From positions 1 through 64,000 of the forward strand of contig CAYTBK010000004.1 in the NCBI GenBank assembly GCA_964436005.1: DNA of 64,000 bases, in the 5' to 3' direction. Made by a program: the position numbers and the translations under genes. This stretch comes from JAGNHB01 sp964436005. Lineage in GTDB: Bacteria > Acidobacteriota > JAAYUB01. Positions 53,701-61,364 of this stretch are shown piece after piece. The notes beneath the pieces were generated by a model that was not told the origin of the DNA, made no database searches, and saw only the letters and a list, made by a program, of their open reading frames with translations. How positions within the stretch are numbered: position 1 is the first letter of the stretch; every line of letters begins with the position of its first letter.

Positions 53701-55404
53701 TCAGCCGACGTAGCTCTCGTCCTGCTCGATCCGGCTCAGCACCCAGTCGAACTCGCCGGACGTCACGCGGGCCGTGCAGTGGGCGCACACACCGGCCATG
53801 TTGATGTCGAGCGGCGCGCCGCAGCGCGGGCAGGAGAGGTCGGCCCGGGCGGCCCCCGCCTTCCCCGCGGCCCGGACGAAGGTCCAGTACTCGCTGTAGG
53901 CCCGCTCCATGGTGCGGGACCCCGACACGAGCCGTCCCGATTCTTCCATGGTGTAGTCGAGACCGGTGGCAAAGACCCGGACGGTCAGGCTGTCGAACCA
54001 GGCGTCGGTGGTCAGTTTCACCGGCTCCACCCCGGTGATCCGGGCGTTTTCGGTGATGTTGCGCAGGCGCTGGGTCCGGTAGGCGTTCACCCAGTACACC
54101 TGGGTCTGGAAGAGGTTGTCGCTGAGGAAGGGCCGCATCCCGGCCAGGTCGCGGGCGGTCCAGGCCTTCTGGAACTCGCCGAAGACGAGGTACAGCCTCC
54201 GCATGAAGTTGTCCAGGGAAAAGCCCGGGTCCCGCTGCTGCAGGGCGGACAGGGCCTCACCCAGGTTGGGGTCGACCCGGGTCGGCCGATCCGTGCCTTC
54301 CTCCGCCACGTCGGCGGTGAGGAGGGGCGCCCGGCTGTCCCGGGACAGGACCGAAACCGACTGGACGAGCCAGTCGAAGGCGCCGTTGTTGACCTGCCGG
54401 CCGCAGTAGGCGCACTGGCCAGTGGCGGCGGCGTCCACCGGGGCGCCGCAGCCGGGGCAGCCCAGGGACCGCGTCTTGTCCGGGGGGCGGGAGCGCGCAC
54501 CCTTATCGCGGTTCATCGTCCAGATCTCCCGGGAGTACATGCCCCGGCGGAATCCGTTGCGGAAAGCCTCGGTGTAGTTCGCCTCGAACAGGACGCGCAG
54601 CCGGATCCGGGGCGCGGAGGGGTCGTCGGTCCCGGAGACCTCGAGGATGCGCATGGCGCCGATCACCACGTTGTCTATGGCGGCCAATTCGCCCTGCGGC
54701 ATGGCTGCGATGACGCCCGGGGCGAGGTAGGGCGAAAGCGTTCCCAGGGCGCCCGTCCCGCGGGCCCTCTGGAACTCGGTGTACAGGGTGTAGAGGAAGT
54801 CCTCGAAGGTGACCAGGGAAAAGGCCGGGTCGATGTTCCGGATGGCGTCGACGGCCGCCCCGCCGGCCGGCCGCCCCGCCTCTCCCCCTGACAGCCGCAA
54901 CGGCTCCGGCTGGTCCGACGACGTCGACCAGCCCATCTGGGCCTTCTGCTTGCCCGCCAGCACCAGGAACAGCACGACCAGCACGACAACGATGACGCCG
55001 AGCAGCGGATAGTGGAAGAGCAGGGCGATGAGCTGGAAGATCAGCATGGCCCCCCCGCCGCCGTTGCCGCCCCCGCCGTGGCCGCCGCCTCCGCTTCGTC
55101 CGCCGCTGTAGGAGTGCCCCCCGCCGGGGCGCCCGAACGCTTCCGCCGCGAAAACAAGCAACAGCACGGCCAGCAGGCCGTTCCGGACCAGGGCGCCCGA
55201 AGCGCGGCCCCAGGTCCACCCGCTGCCGGATTGCGAGCCGGAAGGCTCACGCGAAGGCGCGAAGGGCGCGAAGGGTGAATTGCATATAAGATAAATTATT
55301 GAATTTCCAAAGCGACGAATTCCTTCGCGCACTTCGCGCCTTCGCGCGGCATTCCCGGCCTTCGCCTGAGATCCGGAGGAAGCGGGAGCAAGGGGCTTGT
55401 TCAT
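53701..55404 (-). CDS. membrane protein with duplicated zinc-ribbon/Tim44-like domains, interrupted by a hairpin element
   Basis: 567 residues. After an N-terminal 65-residue basic region comes a signal-like helix (NGLLAVLLLVFAAEAFG), a Gly-rich linker and a TM helix (LLGVIVVVLVVLFLVLAG). A Tim44-like domain about 180-290 and a second one about 370-490 are each followed by a zinc ribbon (CPGCGAPVDAAATGQCAYCG and CPRCGAPLDINMAGVCAHC) plus a similar NGAFDWLV/SGEFDWVL tail. The 97-bp element at 55250-55346 is translated within the N-terminal region, upstream of the signal-like helix. Start overlaps the TPM-gene stop (ATGA). Function unknown. Confidence 0.75.
   Translation of the reverse strand: MNKPLAPASSGSQAKAGNAARRREVREGIRRFGNSIIYLICNSPFAPFAPSREPSGSQSGSGWTWGRASGALVRNGLLAVLLLVFAAEAFGRPGGGHSYSGGRSGGGGHGGGGNGGGGAMLIFQLIALLFHYPLLGVIVVVLVVLFLVLAGKQKAQMGWSTSSDQPEPLRLSGGEAGRPAGGAAVDAIRNIDPAFSLVTFEDFLYTLYTEFQRARGTGALGTLSPYLAPGVIAAMPQGELAAIDNVVIGAMRILEVSGTDDPSAPRIRLRVLFEANYTEAFRNGFRRGMYSREIWTMNRDKGARSRPPDKTRSLGCPGCGAPVDAAATGQCAYCGRQVNNGAFDWLVQSVSVLSRDSRAPLLTADVAEEGTDRPTRVDPNLGEALSALQQRDPGFSLDNFMRRLYLVFGEFQKAWTARDLAGMRPFLSDNLFQTQVYWVNAYRTQRLRNITENARITGVEPVKLTTDAWFDSLTVRVFATGLDYTMEESGRLVSGSRTMERAYSEYWTFVRAAGKAGAARADLSCPRCGAPLDINMAGVCAHCTARVTSGEFDWVLSRIEQDESYVG
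55250..55346. repeat. 97-bp inverted-repeat element inside a coding gene
   Basis: Two 25-bp arms (55250-55274 and 55322-55346) are inverted copies with one mismatch, built of CGCGAAGG-type words. The 47-bp centre is AT-rich, against the GC-rich surroundings. The gene reading frame stays open across it. Confidence 0.85.
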
Positions 55405-56033
55405 GCGAAGGTCACCTCGTCGGGTAATTCGTTCGCGTCGTCGGCCTGGCGGGGATGCCGTTTCGCCAGGACGGGGCCCATGGCCCGCAGCGCCGCCAGG
55501 AACGGCCGCACGTCGGAGTGGCGCCGCACGCTTTTCTGCAGGGAGTCCAGGACTTCTTTCCAGTCGGGGTCCGCCGCGGAGAAGAGGATTCCCCTGTCGC
55601 AGACCACCTCCACCCGTCTCTCCAGCAGGGAGGCGTACACCAGGACCCCCGTCCCCCCTTCGGTGCGGAAGACGCCGCCGTCGAAGAAGGCCGAGCGGGC
55701 GGAGCGCCGCACGTTTTCCTCCATGTGCTTCCGGCAGGTGAGCCAGCGGCGGAGGCAGGGGCAGAACGAGCACAGGAACGCCCCGAGAAGGTAGGCGAAA
55801 AGGACCTCCGCCGGCATGGTCTCCACGGGGAAGGGCGTGGGCGCAAAGAGGAGGACGCAGAGAAAGCCCATGGCGAAGAGGGAACCGAACAGCAGGTCGG
55901 CCGCCAGGTAGCGGCCGGAAAACCTGCGCACGCAGATGACCACCTCTGCCGACGAGGCCGCCTCGACGGAACGGACCGCCTCCACGGCGCCCTTTCGCGC
56001 CTCGGGACTCAGGAACCCGGACTTTCTGGCCAT
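55401..56033 (-). CDS. TPM-domain-like membrane protein
   Basis: 210 residues. N-terminal segment with SVEAASSAEVVICVRRFSGRY, two hydrophobic helices (about 50-95), then GTGVLVYASLLERRVEVVCDRGI and WKEVLDSLQKS, matching TPM_phosphatase/YgcG-type proteins. An excellent AAGGAGG ribosome site precedes the ATG. The stop overlaps the start of the zinc-ribbon/Tim44 gene (ATGA), indicating an operon. Role unknown. Confidence 0.78.
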   Translation of the reverse strand: MARKSGFLSPEARKGAVEAVRSVEAASSAEVVICVRRFSGRYLAADLLFGSLFAMGFLCVLLFAPTPFPVETMPAEVLFAYLLGAFLCSFCPCLRRWLTCRKHMEENVRRSARSAFFDGGVFRTEGGTGVLVYASLLERRVEVVCDRGILFSAADPDWKEVLDSLQKSVRRHSDVRPFLAALRAMGPVLAKRHPRQADDANELPDEVTFA

Positions 56034-56231
56034 ACCGATCCTCCTTGCCGCCGACACATCGTATCTTGTCCGATTGTACCAACGAATTGCGTTCCGGGCA
56101 TCCAAAAAGGCCGGGCCGCGGGCGTGGGCATCTTGAATCCCTGCCGGGCTTGGGCTATGATGCCCGACCGTCGGATCGGAAAGGCCTGCGAATCGTCTTC
56201 CGCAGACCTCCACCAGTGGAGGAATCACGAC

Positions 56232-57965
56232 ATGCCCAAGTCTCCCGCTCAGTATTACCCGGTGGAAGCCTTCAACGACTTCCGCGAAATGCTCATAAAT
56301 TCCCGCGAAAAGTGGGGCCCCCGGACCGCCATGATGGAGAAGGTGGCCGGCAGCTGGGTCCACGTTTCCTTCAACCAGCTCTTCTACGAGATCATGGCCT
56401 TCGGCGCCGGGTTGGAAAAGCTCGGCCTGCGCCGCCAGTCCCACGTGGCCTTCGCCTCGGAAAACCGCGTGCGCTGGGGCATGACCTACCTGGCCACCGC
56501 CTGCGCCAACGCCGTCTGCATCCCCATCGACAAGGATCTCAAGAGCCAGGAGTTCTTCCACATCCTCTACACCACCGAGTCGGAGATCTTCGTCGGCTCG
56601 CAGAAGTACGTCGACATGGTGCTGGACATGCACCGCAAGCTGCCCCGCCTCAAGGTCATCGTCAACATGGACGACCGGGCCGACAACGCCACCGTCCTCG
56701 CCTTCAGCGAGGTCATGGAAGACGGGATGAAGCTGCTGGACAAGAGGAAGACGAACTACCCCTACCACGTCATCGACCCGTCCCTCCCCGTGGCCATCCT
56801 GTTCACCTCCGGCACCACCGGGGCCGCCAAGGGCGTTATGCTGAGCCAGCGCAACATCATCGCCGACGTCACCGGCATGATGAAGGTCATCCCCCTCCGA
56901 CAGGACGAGACCATGCTCAGCGTCCTGCCGCTGCACCACACCTACGAGTGCACGGCCGGCCTCATGGTGCCGCTGAGCCATGGCCTGACCGTCGCCTACG
57001 CGGAAAACCTCAAGCGGATACCCGACAACCTGGTGGAGACCCGGGCCACCGTGGTCCTGGGCGTGCCCATCCTCTTCGAAGCCATCTACAACCGCATCCG
57101 GGAACGCATCCGGGACAAGGGGGCGGCCAAGTTCAAGATCGGCATGGGACTGGCCAACCTGTCGGAACGGCTGCTGAACATGGACATCCGCAAGAAAGTG
57201 TTCCGCCCCCTCCACGAGCGCCTCGGCGGCCGGCTCAAGCTGCTCATCAGCGGCGGGGCCGCCATCTCGCCGGAGGTCTCCAAGGGGTTCCGCGACCTGG
57301 GGCTGCTGCTCATCCAGGGCTACGGCCTGACCGAAACATCCCCGGTGATCACCCTCAACCACATGGACTTCCACAAGGACGACGCCGCCGGCCTGCCCCT
57401 GCCTGGCGCCGAGATCAGCATCCGGAACGGGGAGATCTGCGTGCGCGGCCCCATGGTCATGCTGGGCTACTACCAGAATCAGGAGGCCACGGACGAGGTG
57501 CTGCAGAACGGCTGGTTCCACACGGGGGACCTGGGCTACATCGACGAAGACGGTTTCGTGTTCATCCAGGGCCGGAAGAAGGCGGTCATCGTCACCGCCA
57601 ACGGGAAGAACATCTACCCGGAAGAAGTGGAGGCCCAGTTGAACCGCAGCCCCTACATCCTGGAGTCCCTTGTCTGGGAAGGGCCGCAGGCGGACAAGTA
57701 CTGCCAGGAAGTGCACGCCATCATCGTGCCGGACATAGAGTACTTCGACCGGACCATGGGTCGGCACGGTGCGAACGTGTCCGAGGCGGAAGTGGAAAAG
57801 ACGCTCAAGGCCGAGGTGAACCGCCTCTGCTCGAATATGGCCAACTACAAGAGGGTAAAGCGGTTCACGATTCAATGGCAGGAATTCGAGAAGACCACGA
57901 CCCGGAAGATCAAGCGTTACCTCTACACCAGCAAGATCCGCCCGGTCGGCAGCTCGCGGAACTGA
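56232..57965 (+). CDS. long-chain acyl-CoA synthetase (AMP-forming)
   Basis: 577 residues. AMP-binding motifs: ILFTSGTTGAAKGVMLSQRN, GYGLTETSPVIT and HTGDLGYIDEDGFVFIQGRKK, ending in a catalytic-type Lys region TRKIKRYLY. It activates a fatty acid to acyl-CoA. GGAGG ribosome site; divergent from the TPM gene with an under-200-bp spacer. Followed by a small secreted protein gene 64 bp on. Confidence 0.9.
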   Translation: MPKSPAQYYPVEAFNDFREMLINSREKWGPRTAMMEKVAGSWVHVSFNQLFYEIMAFGAGLEKLGLRRQSHVAFASENRVRWGMTYLATACANAVCIPIDKDLKSQEFFHILYTTESEIFVGSQKYVDMVLDMHRKLPRLKVIVNMDDRADNATVLAFSEVMEDGMKLLDKRKTNYPYHVIDPSLPVAILFTSGTTGAAKGVMLSQRNIIADVTGMMKVIPLRQDETMLSVLPLHHTYECTAGLMVPLSHGLTVAYAENLKRIPDNLVETRATVVLGVPILFEAIYNRIRERIRDKGAAKFKIGMGLANLSERLLNMDIRKKVFRPLHERLGGRLKLLISGGAAISPEVSKGFRDLGLLLIQGYGLTETSPVITLNHMDFHKDDAAGLPLPGAEISIRNGEICVRGPMVMLGYYQNQEATDEVLQNGWFHTGDLGYIDEDGFVFIQGRKKAVIVTANGKNIYPEEVEAQLNRSPYILESLVWEGPQADKYCQEVHAIIVPDIEYFDRTMGRHGANVSEAEVEKTLKAEVNRLCSNMANYKRVKRFTIQWQEFEKTTTRKIKRYLYTSKIRPVGSSRN

Positions 57966-58029
57966 CGGGGGCCGGGCGCCGCGGCGCCCGTTCCCGGGAA
58001 GCAATGCCCAGCCCACGGAGGTCAGCCTC

Positions 58030-58644
58030 ATGAGAACCGGTCTGTCCCGGCCCGCCGGCGCGCTGCTGCTCGTCGCCCTTCTGGGCGCCGGCGCCGTCGC
58101 CGCCGAAAAGAAGAAGCCCCAGCCCGACGTGTCGCCCTACCGGCCGAAGAACGTCTACGAGTACTACCGGCTGATCCCCGACGAGATCTTCCCGGCCGAG
58201 CATGTCCCCGACCGGGACAAGGCCATCGTCGTCAAGGACGTCGCCAACGGCTACCTGCGCATCGAAGGGGAGTGGGAAGGGTTCGGCGAGGTGGCGCTCT
58301 TCCGCCTCCAGGACCCGCGGCGGGCCCTCATCGGCGTCACCCGGGCCGACTGCGGGCCGGAGTGCACGCAGATCGTCCGTTTCATGGAGTATTTCGCCGA
58401 CCAGTGGGTCGACCGGACCATGGCGGTGCTGCCGGAAGTTTCCCCGGCGGAGATTTCCGAGCGCTACCGGAAGCTCAAGGCGCCTTCCGACCCGGACTGG
58501 GGGGACGCCGTGCCCACCCTGCTCCTGCTCCCTCGCCGGGGGACCACCCTCAAACTGGTGGTGCAGCCGGAATTCGTGAAAAAGGAGCTCGTCCTCTTCA
58601 CCTTCTCCTTCGACCGCGTCCAGTTCAGCCTGAACCCCTTCTGA
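58030..58644 (+). CDS. secreted protein of unknown function
   Basis: 204 residues. Signal peptide (ALLLVALLGAGAVAAEKKK), then a compact domain with YEYYRLIPDEIFPAEHV, FGEVALFRLQDPRRALIGVTRADCGPECTQ (two close Cys) and a C-terminal beta region LFTFSFDRVQFSLNPF. GGAGG ribosome site at start. Follows the acyl-CoA synthetase in the same direction. Not recognised. Confidence 0.7.
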   Translation: MRTGLSRPAGALLLVALLGAGAVAAEKKKPQPDVSPYRPKNVYEYYRLIPDEIFPAEHVPDRDKAIVVKDVANGYLRIEGEWEGFGEVALFRLQDPRRALIGVTRADCGPECTQIVRFMEYFADQWVDRTMAVLPEVSPAEISERYRKLKAPSDPDWGDAVPTLLLLPRRGTTLKLVVQPEFVKKELVLFTFSFDRVQFSLNPF

Positions 58645-58802
58645 GCCGCGCCGCCCGGCGGAGTGCATTTTTTCAAACACGTCCTCTCCGCCCGCGCTCG
58701 GCCGCCCCGACAGGCTCGGGGTGACTGTTCCCGCCCTGCTTTGGGTTTCGGCCGCCTCGCCCCCGGGGCACAAAGGCCGGCGCTTCTCCGCGACCGGACC
58801 GC

Positions 58803-58854
58803 CACCATTAATCTCACTAATCATTCATTTTTTTAGTGAGATTAGTGGTTTTTT
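58803..58854 (+). terminator. palindromic terminator after the secreted-protein gene
   Basis: AATCTCACTAA (58810-58820) pairs with TTAGTGAGATT (58833-58843) through a 12-nt AT-rich loop, with extra CCAC/GTGG pairing and six Ts at 58849-58854. The rest of the 305-bp gap holds only the USP promoter. Confidence 0.75.
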
Positions 58855-58891
58855 CTGCGGCGCTCTGGCGGACCGCGCGCCGCACTCCAGA

Positions 58892-58921
58892 TTGACGGGG
58901 CTTCGACGTTTAGGGTAGAAT
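58892..58921 (+). promoter_or_regulatory. promoter of the universal stress protein gene
   Basis: TTGACG (58892-58897), 18-bp spacer, TAGAAT (58916-58921). Confidence 0.55.
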
Positions 58922-58949
58922 CCCCCCATTCCCGATGGAGGCGAACCGA

Positions 58950-59447
58950 GTGAAGATCATCAAGAACATCCTTTTCCCGACCCAGTTCACCCGCTACTCC
59001 CTGGACATCCTGGAGTACGCCATCCTCTTCGCCCGCTCCCTCCACGCCCGGCTCCACCTGCTGCACGTGATCACCAGGGACGCGACGCCGTCCTTCGACA
59101 CCCTGAACGAGTTCTTCCGCTCCGTCAGCGAGAACGCCGACAGCATCGTCACCCGCACCGCCCTGGACCAGGTGGATCTCATCAAGGTGCACATCAAGGA
59201 GTCCGAGGTGTGGAAGGGGGTCGTGCGCTACGCCCACGAGGCCGAGATCGACCTCATCATGATGGCCGCCCGCTCCCCCGAAACCCCGGCCGAAAGGTCG
59301 CTCAGCCACACGGCCATGAGTGTGCTGGAACACGCCCCCTGCCCCGTCATGCCCATCCGCCTCCCCGAGGAGCGGAGGATGCACCAGAGCCGGTTCGAGA
59401 TGACCCTGCAGGAAATCAAGAAAGAACTCTCCGCCCACCAGAAGTGA
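58950..59447 (+). CDS. universal stress protein (UspA family)
   Basis: 165 residues beginning KIIKNILFPTQFTRYSLDILEYAI, with DLIMMAARSP and LSHTAMSVLEHAPCPVMPIR near the end. In ATP-binding UspA proteins the phosphate motif is G-x2-G-x9-G-S; here that Gly-rich stretch is poor, so the non-ATP-binding type is likely. GTG 58950 is preferred over ATG 58935 because GGAGG lies 8 bp upstream of the GTG, with none before the ATG. Confidence 0.85.
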   Translation: MKIIKNILFPTQFTRYSLDILEYAILFARSLHARLHLLHVITRDATPSFDTLNEFFRSVSENADSIVTRTALDQVDLIKVHIKESEVWKGVVRYAHEAEIDLIMMAARSPETPAERSLSHTAMSVLEHAPCPVMPIRLPEERRMHQSRFEMTLQEIKKELSAHQK

Positions 59448-59546
59448 CGCCCCCGGAGACCGGCGCCCCCCCTAAAAAGGCGGCGCGGAAACCGCCAGAA
59501 GCCAGTTTCCGCGCCAACAAAACGACGGGAATATTCCATTCGGATT

Positions 59547-59572
59547 GAGGCCGGCCGGGAGCCGGCCGTTTT
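59547..59572 (+). terminator. GC-rich stem-loop after the USP gene
   Basis: GGCCGGC-CGGGA-GCCGGCC then GTTTTC, about 100 bp past the stop and at the convergent junction with the SagB-like gene. T-tract is short. Confidence 0.5.
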
Positions 59573-60879
59573 CACTTTCGGGTCAGCTTGCCCACGGGCA
59601 TGACGTAGAGAGGCGCTTCCGCCCGGGTCATGTTGACCACGAGGCGCAGCTGGAGGTCCGAGAAGGCCCCGATGGCGCAGGTACCCATCCCCATGGCCGT
59701 GGCCTGGAGGTAGACGTTCTCTCCCGAGTGGCCGAGGTCCATGCACACGTACCGCTCCTTGCCCCGGTTGCCGTACTTTTTCGTCGTGCGCTCGTAGACC
59801 GCCGAGTAGACCAGGGAGACCGGCGCCTGTTTGACCATTCCCTGCCCCAGACAGGCCTTGCAGAGAGCGGCGCGGACGTCGCCTTCTTGCACCTTGACCA
59901 GGGAGTGGTTTTCCGGGGTGTACAGGTACACGCCGGCGGGCAATCCCGTCACTTCGCCGGCCACCAGGTACACTTCCAGCGGATAGAGCGCCCCGGCGGA
60001 CGGGGCGGTCTTCAGGCCGCCGCGCAGGAAGGGCGGGGCGTTGTCGATCTTCTGGCTGATCCCGTAGGCGGACCAGAGCAACTGGGACACGTCGGCCAGG
60101 GTCAGCGGGTCCTTGGCGTACTCGCGCACCGAACGCCGCTCCTGGAGGGCCTTCTCCACCGAGCAGGCGCCGTCCCGCTTCGGCTCGGGCAGGGCGATGG
60201 GCGTCCCCTCGTGCTTGGCCGGCAGTTTCGCCAGCGAGGCCTCCTCCCGGGCCTGCAGCTTCGCCAGCACAGCGTTCCAGCGGGCGTCCGCGTACAGGCT
60301 CTTCAAATCCGTGTCCTCCTTGAGCGTGTCCTGGGTGAAGTCGTCACCCACCACGGCCTTCTCGAGGTAGGCGAAGGCGGTGTCGGCCTGGCCGGCCTGG
60401 GCGGCGGTGCAGGCGGCGTCGTAGTACTCGTCCGGCTTCCCGGCGCCGGAGCGGAAGGATTCCTCGTACAGGGGGAGCGCCTCGGCGAACTTGCCGGACA
60501 TGGCCAGGACGCGGGCCTTGACGGCGGGCGCGCCCATCTTGGCCAGCATGGCCTCGATGTTCTTCAGGGCGGCGGCGACGGCGTCGGCGGGAGATTCGGG
60601 GAAAGTGTCCACCGCGGTTTTGACCCGAGCCGCGACCGCCGGGTTGAGCGTTTTCATGTAGGCCTCCCGGGCCTCGGGCGAAGCCGCCTTGAAGACCCGG
60701 ATGAGATCTTCGCCGAAGCCTTCGTTCGAGGTCATGATGTTGAGCACCCGGAACTCCACGGGCGTCATCTGCCCCATTCTCTTCACGAGCTCGTCCGCTT
60801 TCGGCGTTTGCGCGGCGGCCGCGGAAGCCAGCAGTCCCAGGCAGAGCAGGGACAGAATGAGCAACACGTTTCTTTTCAT
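59572..60879 (-). CDS. secreted SagB-type nitroreductase-fold protein with TPR-like N-domain
   Basis: 435 residues. Signal peptide (VLLILSLLCLGLLASAAAA), a helical TPR-like segment about 30-200 with YYDAACTAAQAGQADTAFAYLEKA, then a nitroreductase-fold domain (about 230-430): RRSVREYAKDPLTLADVSQLLWSAYG, TAPSAGALYPLEVYLV and DLGHSGENVYLQATAMGMGT match the SagB-type FMN dehydrogenase group. A strong AGGAGGG ribosome site precedes the ATG. SagB enzymes oxidise thiazolines in RiPP clusters, but no cyclodehydratase or precursor is near, so a different substrate is likely. Confidence 0.82.
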   Translation of the reverse strand: MKRNVLLILSLLCLGLLASAAAAQTPKADELVKRMGQMTPVEFRVLNIMTSNEGFGEDLIRVFKAASPEAREAYMKTLNPAVAARVKTAVDTFPESPADAVAAALKNIEAMLAKMGAPAVKARVLAMSGKFAEALPLYEESFRSGAGKPDEYYDAACTAAQAGQADTAFAYLEKAVVGDDFTQDTLKEDTDLKSLYADARWNAVLAKLQAREEASLAKLPAKHEGTPIALPEPKRDGACSVEKALQERRSVREYAKDPLTLADVSQLLWSAYGISQKIDNAPPFLRGGLKTAPSAGALYPLEVYLVAGEVTGLPAGVYLYTPENHSLVKVQEGDVRAALCKACLGQGMVKQAPVSLVYSAVYERTTKKYGNRGKERYVCMDLGHSGENVYLQATAMGMGTCAIGAFSDLQLRLVVNMTRAEAPLYVMPVGKLTRK

Positions 60880-61043
60880 GAAAAACCCTCCTGAATGATG
60901 ATCGCGGGGGAAAGGGCACAGAAAAATTTCAATCAGCCCTCGCCCCGCCTTTCGGAAAACGCTATACGTTGGCAGGAGGCCATTCTATTCCGGAAACAGA
61001 AAAAAATCCACCGCCGGACGTGATGTCCGCCGGCAGACCGGGG

Positions 61044-61072
61044 TTGACACGGCCCGTCTTTCGCTCTAAGAT
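61044..61072 (+). promoter_or_regulatory. strong sigma70-type promoter of the TonB receptor
   Basis: TTGACA (61044-61049), exactly 17 bp, TAAGAT (61067-61072). Transcription would start just before the riboswitch. Confidence 0.75.
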
Positions 61073-61088
61073 CCCCGCTGTTTGATCG

Positions 61089-61255
61089 GCTGGTACCCTC
61101 CAGGGGTTTGAAAGGGAAGCGTGGTGCAAATCCACCGCGGGCCCGCCGCTGTAACCGGGGACGAACGTCGCCAGATCCACTGTCCGAAACCAAAGGGTGG
61201 GAAGGGGCGAATCGGGAGGATGATCCGGAAGCCAGAAGACCTGCCGCCGATCCCA
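61089..61255 (+). ncRNA. cobalamin (B12) riboswitch
   Basis: The conserved cobalamin elements are in order: AAAGGGAAGCGTGGTGCAAA followed by TCCACCGCGGGCC, then CCGCTGTAACCGG, then GGGAAGGGG, then the B12 box AAGCCAGAAGACCTGCC at 61229-61245. Lies in the leader between promoter and TonB receptor; binding of adenosylcobalamin should repress the receptor. It fills most of the 485-bp gap 60880-61364. Confidence 0.92.
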
Positions 61256-61364
61256 TGACGGATTCCACGGGGGCATGGAATTCGCGACGGGCCCAGGCGC
61301 TTTCCGGCTCTTCACCCGCCACCAACTCATCCCCGTGAATCCGATCCTCACCGTGGAGTGTGAA

